Positions 30,042-37,955 of a DNA stretch of 64,000 nucleotides are shown here, one piece after another. Source of the stretch: Corynebacterium sp. 13CS0277 (GTDB lineage: Bacteria; Actinomycetota; Actinomycetes; Mycobacteriales; Mycobacteriaceae); assembly GCF_002994655.1 (NCBI RefSeq), contig NZ_PPDL01000012.1, positions 34,769 through 98,768 on the forward strand, in the 5' to 3' direction. The notes below the pieces were generated by a model. It searched no databases, was not told the origin of the DNA, and saw nothing but the letters and a program-made list of their open reading frames with translations. Made by a program: the position numbers and the translations under genes. Position 1 is the first letter of the stretch; every line of letters starts with the position of its first letter.

Positions 30042-30096
30042 CGCAAGGACCCGCCCTTCCCAAGGACCCACCCTTTCCAGGTCCCGTCCTTCGCGC
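30041..30096. terminator. Hairpin between convergent trmL and mntR
   Basis: GCGCAAGGAC can pair with GTCCTT-c-GCGC across a 35-nt loop that contains a second AAGGACCC copy. It lies right after the trmL stop. It is a weak candidate terminator for both genes. Confidence 0.3.
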
Positions 30097-30120
30097 AGCG
30101 TGCACCAGCTCGCGGGGACG

Positions 30121-30801
30121 TTACCCCTGGGGGGTGGTGGCGCGGATGTTGATCGCCTCCAGGGCGGCATCCGCGATGGGGGCCGGGTCGAACCCCTCGG
30201 CCTGCACCACACGCATCCCCGGGTAGGGGGCATCGGTGACGGTGATCTGCGCGCCCGGGGTAACGCCGTGGGCCGCAAGATAGCGCAACAAATCCGCATC
30301 CCGATCGAGGATGCGGTCGATGATGGCGGTCTCCCCGACGGCGACGGTGCTCAAGTCCTCGGTGCCGACATCATCCATCGTGCCGTCGGCCGCCGGAATC
30401 GGATCCCCATGCGGGTCGCGCGTCGGGTGGCCCAGGTGCTCATCAATCCGATCGAGCAAGGTGTCGGTGATGGCGTGCTCGAGCACCTCGGCTTCGTCGT
30501 GAACCTCATCCCAGGTATAGCCCAGAGTCTCGCAGAGGAACATCTCCACCAGGCGGTGGCGGCGCACCATCGCCAACGCCAAACGCTGCCCCTCCGGGGT
30601 GAGGGTGACCCCCAGGTAGCGTTCGTGGTGCACCAGCCCCCGATCCACCAGCCGTTTCATCGCCTCCGAGGCCGTCGATGCTTTCTGCCCCATGTCCTGC
30701 GCGATCGCCGACAGGGAGGCGGCCTCACCGCTGCGTTCCGTAATGAACCAGACGGTCTTCAGGTAGTCCTGGGTCTTGCCCGGCAGCGACTGGATATCCA
30801 T
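30121..30801 (-). CDS. mntR: Manganese-dependent regulator of the DtxR family
   Basis: A 226-aa metalloregulator: an N-terminal winged helix (SAIAQDMGQKASTASEAMKRL), a metal-binding dimerisation domain and a C-terminal SH3/FeoA-like domain. Aligned with DtxR, position Met10 is Asp12 (KTQDYLK) and Cys102 is Glu105 (HDEAEVLEH), the replacements that mark Mn-selective MntR; other ligands His82, Glu86, His101, Glu108 and His109 are kept. It probably represses the adjacent transporter when Mn2+ is plentiful, as for C. diphtheriae MntR and mntABCD. TACAGT lies 8 nt before the ATG, suggesting a leaderless message. It is last in the minus-strand cluster, 140 bp after the second permease gene. Confidence 0.9.
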   Translation of the reverse strand: MDIQSLPGKTQDYLKTVWFITERSGEAASLSAIAQDMGQKASTASEAMKRLVDRGLVHHERYLGVTLTPEGQRLALAMVRRHRLVEMFLCETLGYTWDEVHDEAEVLEHAITDTLLDRIDEHLGHPTRDPHGDPIPAADGTMDDVGTEDLSTVAVGETAIIDRILDRDADLLRYLAAHGVTPGAQITVTDAPYPGMRVVQAEGFDPAPIADAALEAINIRATTPQG

Positions 30802-30941
30802 GGCTCACCACTGTAACGGACCACCTGCACCCACCCCCACCCCACGCAGCCGCACCGCGACGGGGTCCCCTGGCCCGCGGGCCGCGTACGGTGCCGCACC
30901 GGCACAGCGCCGGTCAGCCTTCCGGTGGGTGCGGCGGATGC

Positions 30942-31868
30942 TTAGGCTGCGGCCGGAGCCGGGGCGGGGTCGCAGGCGTCCGCGGGGGAATGCTCGCAAG
31001 TGTCATCGCCGGTGTGGGTGCGGTGCTGCCGACTGGCGAGCACCCGGCAGGCCACATAGAACACCCCCGCCACGAGTGCGATGGTGCCGCCGGCGCTGAA
31101 GTTCCACCACACCGCCAACAGCAACCCCACCACCCCGATCGCGATCCCCGCCAGCGGCGCCGCGAGGAGCAGCTGCTGCGGGCGGTGCACCAGGGGCACC
31201 AGGCCGGCGGCGGGGGCGGCGACCAGCGCGATCGCCAGGATCGTGCCCACGGCCGGGATCACCACCACCAGGGTGGCGGTGATGCTGAACAGCACCACCG
31301 CGTGCAACACCCCGGCGCGCAGGCCCACCGCGGCAAAGCCCTGGGGGTCGAACGCGAGGAAGAACAACGGCCGCCACAGGGCCACCACCATGATGACCAC
31401 CAGGGCCAGCACCACCGCCGCCGCGAGGACGTCGGTGCGGGTCACCGTCAACACGGAGCCCGTGAGGAAGGATTCAATCTTCAGCGGCAGCGGCGCGAAC
31501 CAGGTGTTGAGGAAGTATCCGAGGGCGAACCCGAAGGTCAGGACGATGCCGGCGGCGGCCTGCGGGGTGACCCCGGGGGTGCGGGCCAGGCGGTGCATGA
31601 GCCACGCCAACGGCAGGCACATCGCCGCCGCCCCCACCATGAGGGCCACCGCCAGGCCGTCCTGCCCGAGGCCCAGCTGCGCGCCCAGCACCACCCCAAG
31701 TACCGCCCCGGGGAAGGTGCCGTGGGTGATGGACTCCGCGTAGAACACCCGCTGGTGTGTCACCGCGAGGACCCCGACGAGTCCGGCCAGCGCCCCGAGC
31801 AGCACGAGGATGAGCAGCGGGCGGCCCAGCACCCCGGCCAGGCCTTCCTGCAGTGCGAGCGTCATCAT
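30942..31868 (-). CDS. mntD: Manganese/zinc ABC transporter permease (distal)
   Basis: A 308-aa ABC-3-type permease with eight or nine helices. It begins MMTLALQEGLAGVLGRPLLIL and carries the family segments YAESITHGTFPGAVLGV and GTILAIALVAAPAAGLV. It ends with a hydrophilic Asp/His/Pro/Ala tail of about 35 residues (HRTHTGDDTCEHSPADACD) that might bind metal on the cytoplasmic side. The start ATG overlaps the stop of the preceding permease gene (ATGATGA), so the two are translationally coupled and probably pair in the membrane. Mn is inferred from the neighbouring mntR; Zn cannot be excluded. Confidence 0.9.
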   Translation of the reverse strand: MMTLALQEGLAGVLGRPLLILVLLGALAGLVGVLAVTHQRVFYAESITHGTFPGAVLGVVLGAQLGLGQDGLAVALMVGAAAMCLPLAWLMHRLARTPGVTPQAAAGIVLTFGFALGYFLNTWFAPLPLKIESFLTGSVLTVTRTDVLAAAVVLALVVIMVVALWRPLFFLAFDPQGFAAVGLRAGVLHAVVLFSITATLVVVIPAVGTILAIALVAAPAAGLVPLVHRPQQLLLAAPLAGIAIGVVGLLLAVWWNFSAGGTIALVAGVFYVACRVLASRQHRTHTGDDTCEHSPADACDPAPAPAAA

Positions 31869-32917
31869 GCCGCACCGCCCTGGGGCTGGAGGGCCACACC
31901 CTGCGGGGCCACACCCTGCGGGGCGGGGCTCCCGCCCGTGGTCGCGCCAGTGGCGGTGGGGGCCTGCCGGTGCGGCAGGTGCCGCCACAGGCTGGTGGCC
32001 AGCCACACGACGGCGAACACCCCGCACATCGACAGCGCGACAGCGGCCTGCGGGGACACCGGCCGGCTGCTGGGAAGCCCCAGCACCAGCATGCCGAGGT
32101 AGCCGCCCACCAGGCCGGTGATGATGCTCACGGCCGTCATCATGGCCACACTCCGGGAGACAAGCCGGGCAGTCGCGCCCGGGATGACGAGATAGCCGAC
32201 GACGAGCACGATGCCCACCGCGGTGGAGGCCGCCACGACGACGGCCGCCACGCAGGCGGTCGCCACGAGATCGATGAGCACCACCCGCAGACCGGCGGCC
32301 GCCGCCCCCTGCTCATCGAAGGCGGCAAAAATCTGGGCCCGCCACGTCCACGCCAGCACCACGAGCGCCGCGCAGCACACCAGCACCGACTGCAGCAGCC
32401 GCGCATCACTGATGTGCAGCAGGCGGCCAAACATCAGCGCCTCCAGCTGGCCGGACATGTCCCCCTTGCGGAGCAACAGCACCACCCCGAGCGCGAAGAA
32501 GCTTGTCAGCACCACGGCGGTGCCGGCCTCATCGTGGCCGGTGCCGTGGCGCAACGCCAGGCGGTGCACCACCACGAGCGCGACCGCCACAACCACGGCC
32601 ACGGCGGACGCCGTCGGCACGATGGCATCAATGCCGCCGTAGAGGGCGCCGGCAACCACCCCGGGGAAAATGGAGTGCACGGCGGCCTCTGCGTCGAACT
32701 CCATGCGACGCAGGTTGACCACCACGCCCACCAGCCCGGAGACCACGCCCAGAAGCACGAGCATGAGGAACGGGCGGAACATAAACGGCGCCTCCGTCAC
32801 CAACCCCAGGCCCGGCACACCTGCCAGCAGGATCCGCAGGTGCTCCACGGCGTCGGAAAACCAGTCGACGACCTGTGCCCAAACACCGGGGCCGGCCGCC
32901 CGCCACACGGGGCTCAT
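31865..32917 (-). CDS. mntC: Manganese/zinc ABC transporter permease (proximal)
   Basis: A 350-aa ABC-3-family permease. Typical segments are EFDAEAAVHSIFPGVVAGAL, GTGHDEAGTAVVLTSFFALG and AVGIVLVVGYLVIPGATARLV. A cytoplasmic C-terminal tail carries short PQGVAPQGVAL repeats. It overlaps the ATPase gene by 4 nt (ATGA) at its start and the second permease gene at its end. It would form a heterodimeric channel with that permease, driven by MntB. Confidence 0.9.
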   Translation of the reverse strand: MSPVWRAAGPGVWAQVVDWFSDAVEHLRILLAGVPGLGLVTEAPFMFRPFLMLVLLGVVSGLVGVVVNLRRMEFDAEAAVHSIFPGVVAGALYGGIDAIVPTASAVAVVVAVALVVVHRLALRHGTGHDEAGTAVVLTSFFALGVVLLLRKGDMSGQLEALMFGRLLHISDARLLQSVLVCCAALVVLAWTWRAQIFAAFDEQGAAAAGLRVVLIDLVATACVAAVVVAASTAVGIVLVVGYLVIPGATARLVSRSVAMMTAVSIITGLVGGYLGMLVLGLPSSRPVSPQAAVALSMCGVFAVVWLATSLWRHLPHRQAPTATGATTGGSPAPQGVAPQGVALQPQGGAA

Positions 32918-33762
32918 GCGCCAGCCCCCCGCACCGTCACCACATCATCCTGCGCGCGGCCCGCATAGGCCTCGGAGATATTCGCCGGGGTGAGTGCCTC
33001 CTCCAGGGGGCCGAAGGCCACCTGCCGGCCCGCGAGCAACGCCACCTGGTCGGCGGTCTCCTCCGCGAGCGACACGTCGTGCGTGGAGGCCACCACCGCC
33101 ACCCCGTGGGCTTTCATGTCCTGCACCAGCCGCACCAGCGCCTGCCGGTTCGGATGATCCAGGCCGTTGAACGGCTCATCGAGCAGCACCAGCCGCGGCC
33201 GGGCCACCAGGGCGCGCGCCAGCAGTACGCGCTGCCGCTGCCCGCCGGACAGGCGGCCGAAACGCACCTGCGCCCGGTGCGCCAAGTCCACGTGGGCCAA
33301 CGCCTCGTCGATGCGGGCGTTCTGCTCCGCGGTAAGCCGCCGCCACGGGCGACGCTCCGCGACGAGCCCCATCGCGACGACGTCCCGCACCGTCACCGGG
33401 AAGCCCGCATCCACGTCCGCCAACTGCGGCACGTAGCCAATGGCCCCCCGGGGCGCGTGCCCCGGGGCAGCGCCCAGCACCCGGGCGGTGCCCGTGATCC
33501 GGCACTGGCCCAAAATGCCCCGCAGCAGCGTGGTCTTCCCGGCACCGTTCGGCCCGATGAGTGCCAGGCCTTCGCCGGGGCGCACGCTGCCCGTCACGCC
33601 CCGCAGGCTCGGCGCGGCCGCGCCCGGGTAGCGGAAATCCGCGTGCACAAACTCCAGCGCGGCAGCCTCATCGGGTGCGGCAGGCGGGGCAGGGGTCCGC
33701 GCCGCAGCGCTCGCCGCGGCGGGCGGGGCGGAGGTGCGAGGGGAAGAAGACAAGGTGGTCAT
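32914..33762 (-). CDS. mntB: Manganese/zinc ABC transporter ATPase
   Basis: An ABC ATPase of 282 aa with Walker A in GPNGAGKTT, signature LSGGQRQRVLLARAL, Walker B in RLVLLDEPFNGLD and H-loop in VASTHDVS. An Ala/Pro-rich stretch of about 35 residues precedes the domain. The ATG beginning MTTLSSSP is used; a GTG three codons upstream is an alternative. Its stop overlaps the start of the first permease gene. About 290 bp with a sense-strand pyrimidine-rich stretch separate it from the binding-protein gene upstream. Confidence 0.92.
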   Translation of the reverse strand: MTTLSSSPRTSAPPAAASAAARTPAPPAAPDEAAALEFVHADFRYPGAAAPSLRGVTGSVRPGEGLALIGPNGAGKTTLLRGILGQCRITGTARVLGAAPGHAPRGAIGYVPQLADVDAGFPVTVRDVVAMGLVAERRPWRRLTAEQNARIDEALAHVDLAHRAQVRFGRLSGGQRQRVLLARALVARPRLVLLDEPFNGLDHPNRQALVRLVQDMKAHGVAVVASTHDVSLAEETADQVALLAGRQVAFGPLEEALTPANISEAYAGRAQDDVVTVRGAGA

Positions 33763-34056
33763 GGGAAACACTCAGAGAAACAACTGGGAAAACAGGCTGG
33801 AAACTAGGAAAAACAGGCGGGATGAAAAGGATGAACGATGCCGAGGAACGAGTACTGCCGGGCGCACACGCACACACAGCACCACAGCGGACGGCACGTC
33901 AGCAGAAGAACACGAGCAGCGACCGCCGCCCCGCCCGGCCCCGGTGGCCGGGTGGGCGGGGAGGCGAGCGCCATCCGTTCTTCCAGGTCTACTCCTGTTG
34001 GCCACACCGGCGGGCTTTCGCCTGCACGAGCCGGGGCCAGGGGGAGCGACTGTGGG

Positions 34057-35310
34057 TTACTTGGCGGGGTCCGCGGCCTGCAGGTCGGCGGGCAGCGCCG
34101 GCGGGGTGCCACCCCAGGCGGTCACCAGCTGGCGGACGTTGTGGATGATCGACCCGATGTAGGTCTCCCCTTCCGTGCCGGCGGGGCCGAGGGAATCACC
34201 GTAGAGGGCATCCTCCCCGGAGATCACCCGCACGTCAGCGTTCTTGCCGACGGCTTCCAGGGACTTCGGGTTGGTGGAGTTCTCCGCGAAGATGGCGACC
34301 GCGCCGGAGTCCTTCACCGTCTTCGCCGCCTCGGCGATGTGTTCCGCGGTGGCGTCCTGCTGGGAGTTGAAGTCCGACAGGGCGGCACCGATGAACTTCA
34401 CGCCGAAGTCCTTCGACAGGTAGCCGAACGCGTCGTGGGAGGTAAACAGCACCCGGTGTTCCACGGGCACCGAATCGAAGGCGGCCTGCGCCCAGGTGGC
34501 CAGGGAATCCAGCTGAGCGGCATAGGCGCCGGCAGCCGCGGTGTAGGCGGCCTTGTGGTCCGGGTCGGCGGTGCCGAGGAAGCCACCGATGTTGCTCACC
34601 TGGATGGCGGCGTTCTTCGGGGAGGTCCACACGTGCGGGTCGAAGCGGAACTCTGCCTGGGTTTCGCCGTCCTCCGGGGGGAAGGGCCAGGGGGCGACGT
34701 CAATGGTCTTCGTCCCCCGGTCGACGGTGTACGGCAGGGAGGCTTCCTTGGTCTTCTCCCCCTCGAGGTCGTCCTTGTCGGCCGCGCCCAGCACACCGGT
34801 CGTCACCCCGAGGGTGCCGTGGAAGCCGGAGGCTTCAATGCCGGCGTCGAGGAAGTGCTCCAAGTCCACACCGTTGACGAGCAGCAGGTCCGCGTCGCTG
34901 AAGGCTTTCATCTGGGCGCGGGTGAGCTCGTGGTCGTGCGCGGAGGCGTTCGGCGCCAGCACGCAGGTGAGGTCGACGACGCTCGCATCGGCAGCGCTCG
35001 CACCGCTGTCGCTGGTGGTGCCGTCGGCGGCCGTCTTGTGCAGCCGCAGCGGGGTCGCACCACCCTCAGCGGGGGCGGTCTCCGCGCCGGAGATGATCTG
35101 GGTGACGTAGTCACAGATCTGGGTGGTGGTGGCCACCACGCGGACGGCCGCTTCCGAGTCCTTCGCTGCAGGTGCGGCGGCGTCCTCAGTCGTGCTGCAG
35201 GCAGTGAGTCCGAGCAGCGCGAGGCTGGCGGCGAGGACACCCACCGCGCGGGCAGGGCGGCGGCCACCGGTGGTGGCGTGGGCAGTGGGGGTGAGAAGTG
35301 AAATGTTCAT
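34057..35310 (-). CDS. mntA: Manganese/zinc-binding lipoprotein (TroA/ZnuA type)
   Basis: A 417-aa cluster A-I solute-binding lipoprotein (lipobox GLTAC, Cys near residue 38). Candidate metal ligands are the His in NASAHDHELTRAQ, His in RFDPHVWTSPKN, His in TSHDAFGYLSKDFG, Glu in IFAENSTNP and Asp in LYGDSLGP. It is longer than typical family members (about 300 aa) because of inserted Thr/Ala/Glu-rich loops between the first strand and the first His ligand. GGAAAC lies about 6 nt before the ATG. It is the first gene of mntABCD-mntR; a palindromic region upstream is a candidate operator. Confidence 0.92.
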   Translation of the reverse strand: MNISLLTPTAHATTGGRRPARAVGVLAASLALLGLTACSTTEDAAAPAAKDSEAAVRVVATTTQICDYVTQIISGAETAPAEGGATPLRLHKTAADGTTSDSGASAADASVVDLTCVLAPNASAHDHELTRAQMKAFSDADLLLVNGVDLEHFLDAGIEASGFHGTLGVTTGVLGAADKDDLEGEKTKEASLPYTVDRGTKTIDVAPWPFPPEDGETQAEFRFDPHVWTSPKNAAIQVSNIGGFLGTADPDHKAAYTAAAGAYAAQLDSLATWAQAAFDSVPVEHRVLFTSHDAFGYLSKDFGVKFIGAALSDFNSQQDATAEHIAEAAKTVKDSGAVAIFAENSTNPKSLEAVGKNADVRVISGEDALYGDSLGPAGTEGETYIGSIIHNVRQLVTAWGGTPPALPADLQAADPAK

Positions 35311-35467
35311 GAGTTTCCAGTTCGGATTGACATGGTCGCGGGGCACAAGTCATGCCACGGGGCGCACAAGGGGTGAGGGGCGCAGCCGCCACCAGTGCCC
35401 TGGATGAACAGATCCGTGAACATCAATCAGGGGCACCGGAATGCGGAAACTGACTCCACCCTAGGAC

Positions 35468-35512
35468 AAAGTTCAGCGTGCCCGCAAGGGTTTTTTCAAC
35501 TCGTTGAACTTT
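35468..35512. promoter_or_regulatory. Nested inverted repeats upstream of mntA
   Basis: Outer arms AAAGTTCA (35468) and TGAACTTT (35505) are perfect, and an inner repeat TTCAAC-tc-GTTGAA (35495-35508) overlaps the right arm. A+T content is higher than in the surrounding DNA. They lie about 160-200 nt before mntA and are a plausible operator, perhaps for MntR, but do not match a consensus I can name with confidence. Confidence 0.4.
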
Positions 35513-35519
35513 TTCTTTC

Positions 35520-37253
35520 TCACACCCTGCTTCCCGCAGGTGGCGGCAGTGTCCGCGCCCGCAGCATCGCCAATAACTCCCCCGCATCGGCCACAGACAG
35601 ATTGAACGCCGACATCCGCACCGGCCCACCCACCAGATCGAAACGCACCGACGCCAACCCCAGCATCCGATCCACCGGCCCCGCCTCCCAGGTGAGTTCC
35701 TGGATATGCGCCGGCGCCACGACACTGACCCGGCGGGAGAAAAACCCCCGCCGCAGCAGCACCGCCCGGCCGGGCAGCAGCATGACCGCCCGCACCCGCG
35801 CATCCAACGGCGACCACCAGCGCGCCACCGGCGGCGACACCCATCGCCGCAGCCCCGGCCACCGCGACACCGTGGGGTCCGCCGCGGCAGGGTCCGTCAG
35901 CGACGTGGCCGCGTCCGCCAAGGGTGTGACGGCCGGAATGGCCGGCGCCCACTCCACCAGCGGTGCGTCCTCCTCCACGAGCGGCGACAACACCAGCAGC
36001 AGCTCGCGGCCCTGCGCCAGGGACCCCACGGGCAGAATCTTCGTCGACCCGCCATCACGATCATGGCCGTAGCCCGCCACACTGACCTGCACGAGGCACC
36101 AGCCGAAGGGGCGCCACAACACCGGCTGCAGCAACTCCACCCCATGAATCCGATCCAGGGCAATGTTCTGCGAGCGGCGATCAAACAGCCCATAAGACAC
36201 CGTCAGCACCCGGCCGTGCCGCACCGCCTGATAGCGCCAACTGCCGTTGAGCACACCACCAAAAAAGGTGACAATACCCAGCACGAACGGCAACAGGGTG
36301 GTGGCCTCCGCGCCGAAGCGGTGCACGGCCACCGTCACCGCCGCCGACAGCAGCACACCCAAGTGCAGCACCGCAGCACCCAGGCTCCGCACGAGGGGCA
36401 CCTCCGGCACCAGCACCTCGCCCGCCCCACCCGGCACCACGAGCGCATCGTCACTGCCCCACACCGCCGGCGCGCCAGCCCCACCGGCCATGCCCGCCCC
36501 AGGCACTGCAGGCACTGCGGATGCTGTGGGGACTGCGGGTGCCGCGGATACTGCGGGCGAGCCAGAAGCGTCCGGCACCGCAGGCGCAGGCGATGCACCC
36601 ACCGGGGCCTGGGTGACGCCGCCTGCCTGCTGCACACCGTGCACAATGCCCATGATCTCGTCGCGCAACGCCACCGCATCCGCCCGGCGCAAATACTCGA
36701 CCTTCACGGCCGAATCCCGCCCGCCGGCGGTCTCCACGCGGACGGCAGCCAAGCCCATCATGCGGGGCCAGAAGTCCTCCACCACATCCACCGCCTGAAT
36801 GCGCGAATAGCGGGCCGTCCGCAGGTGCGTGCCCACCACCCCATGCCGGACGGCAAGCTCCTCACCATCCAGCCGGTAGCCGTACGCCCGCCACCACACC
36901 GACGACAACACCCACACCACCGCCGTGATGACGGCGACCCCACCACACCCGATGAGGATCTCCCGCACCACGGCCGCACCATCACCACCAATGGCGCTAT
37001 TGACGCGACGAATCGACCCCAGCACCATCGACTGGAAATTCACCACCGCGACCAACAACAGACTGACGATCACGGTCCAAAACCGCACGATCGGCGACAG
37101 CCGGTGCACGCGGCGATACTCCGCCGCAGGCGCGGCAGCGGTGCCGGTGGCAGCATCCGCTGCTGCAGCAGTGACAGACTCCGGGGCCGAGTCGGAGTGG
37201 GAACTGCGCGCGGGGGACGAACCATGCCCGGAGGGGGAACTGTGCGCCGTCAC
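35520..37253 (-). CDS. Membrane protein with repeated bacterial PH (YdbT-like) domains
   Basis: A 577-aa protein with about six hydrophobic helices and tandem bPH2 (DUF304) domains: the first after helices near FWTVIVSLLLVAVVNF, starting RAYGYRLDGEELAVRHGVVGTHLRTA; the second around QAVRHGRVLTVSYGLFDRRSQNIALDRIHGVELL; and a third, shorter one near the C-terminus (RAVLLRRGFFSRRVSVVAPAHIQELTW). An Ala/Pro-rich insert of about 60 residues separates the first two. This architecture equals Bacillus YdbT, linked there with YdbS to resistance to certain secreted toxins; its role here is unknown. The start overlaps the stop of the upstream PH gene by 4 nt. Confidence 0.9.
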   Translation of the reverse strand: MTAHSSPSGHGSSPARSSHSDSAPESVTAAAADAATGTAAAPAAEYRRVHRLSPIVRFWTVIVSLLLVAVVNFQSMVLGSIRRVNSAIGGDGAAVVREILIGCGGVAVITAVVWVLSSVWWRAYGYRLDGEELAVRHGVVGTHLRTARYSRIQAVDVVEDFWPRMMGLAAVRVETAGGRDSAVKVEYLRRADAVALRDEIMGIVHGVQQAGGVTQAPVGASPAPAVPDASGSPAVSAAPAVPTASAVPAVPGAGMAGGAGAPAVWGSDDALVVPGGAGEVLVPEVPLVRSLGAAVLHLGVLLSAAVTVAVHRFGAEATTLLPFVLGIVTFFGGVLNGSWRYQAVRHGRVLTVSYGLFDRRSQNIALDRIHGVELLQPVLWRPFGWCLVQVSVAGYGHDRDGGSTKILPVGSLAQGRELLLVLSPLVEEDAPLVEWAPAIPAVTPLADAATSLTDPAAADPTVSRWPGLRRWVSPPVARWWSPLDARVRAVMLLPGRAVLLRRGFFSRRVSVVAPAHIQELTWEAGPVDRMLGLASVRFDLVGGPVRMSAFNLSVADAGELLAMLRARTLPPPAGSRV

Positions 37254-37816
37254 AGGCCGCTCATCCTCTCCCGGGCCTTGGCCGCCAGACGATCCCGCAG
37301 GGCATCCGCCTCCTCGGCGGGCAAACCCTGGATCGTCGAATCACTCGTGCTCGAGGCGGTGTGCAGCTCCACCGTCTTCAACCCGAAGGCGCGCGCAATG
37401 GGACCGGCGGTGACATCCACGAACTGGATACGGCCATAGGGCACCACCGTGAAGGTGTGCCACAGCCGCCCCTTGGTGATGAGGAACTCGTCCGTGTCCT
37501 CAAAGTAGGCGAGGTTGGCGACCTGACGGGGAATCAGCCACACCTGCCACGCGAACAACCCCACGACGCCGACGAGGAACGCAGTAGCCCCCACCGTGCG
37601 CCCGGTGCCCATGCCCTGCCACCCCTGATCGAACCAGCCGAACAGCCACATGAGCACCACACCCACCACCCCGAGAACCGCGATCCACGACAGTCGCGTG
37701 ATGAAGCGCGCGGTCGCGAGCTGAGGGCTCACCGGGTGCATGGTGTGGAGCTCCCTGGGCGCGGCATCCGCCCCTGGCTGGGGTGCGGGGGCGGGGTCCG
37801 AAAACTGCATCGTCAT
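37250..37816 (-). CDS. Small PH-domain membrane protein (YdbS-like)
   Basis: A 188-aa protein with a cytoplasmic Pro/Ala-rich head, two helices (WIAVLGVVGVVLMWLFGWF and VGATAFLVGVVGLFAWQVWL) and one bPH2 domain (EFLITKGRLWHTFTVVPYGRIQFVDV). YdbS and YdbT genes are commonly paired, as here, with a 4-nt overlap. TAGGGT lies 7 nt before the ATG, which also has AGGGTGGGG; a leaderless mRNA is plausible. It is about 140 bp downstream of dnaE2 on the same strand. Confidence 0.88.
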   Translation of the reverse strand: MTMQFSDPAPAPQPGADAAPRELHTMHPVSPQLATARFITRLSWIAVLGVVGVVLMWLFGWFDQGWQGMGTGRTVGATAFLVGVVGLFAWQVWLIPRQVANLAYFEDTDEFLITKGRLWHTFTVVPYGRIQFVDVTAGPIARAFGLKTVELHTASSTSDSTIQGLPAEEADALRDRLAAKARERMSGL

Positions 37817-37955
37817 GCGCCCCACCCTAGTCACACACTCAGCCCTCAGGGCTGCGTCGCGTGCGGGCAGTACCGGTGCCGGTACCAGTGCCGGTGCTGG
37901 TACTGGCACTGGTGTTGGTGGTGCCCGTGCTGGTGCCTTCTTCTCCGCGGCCCCC

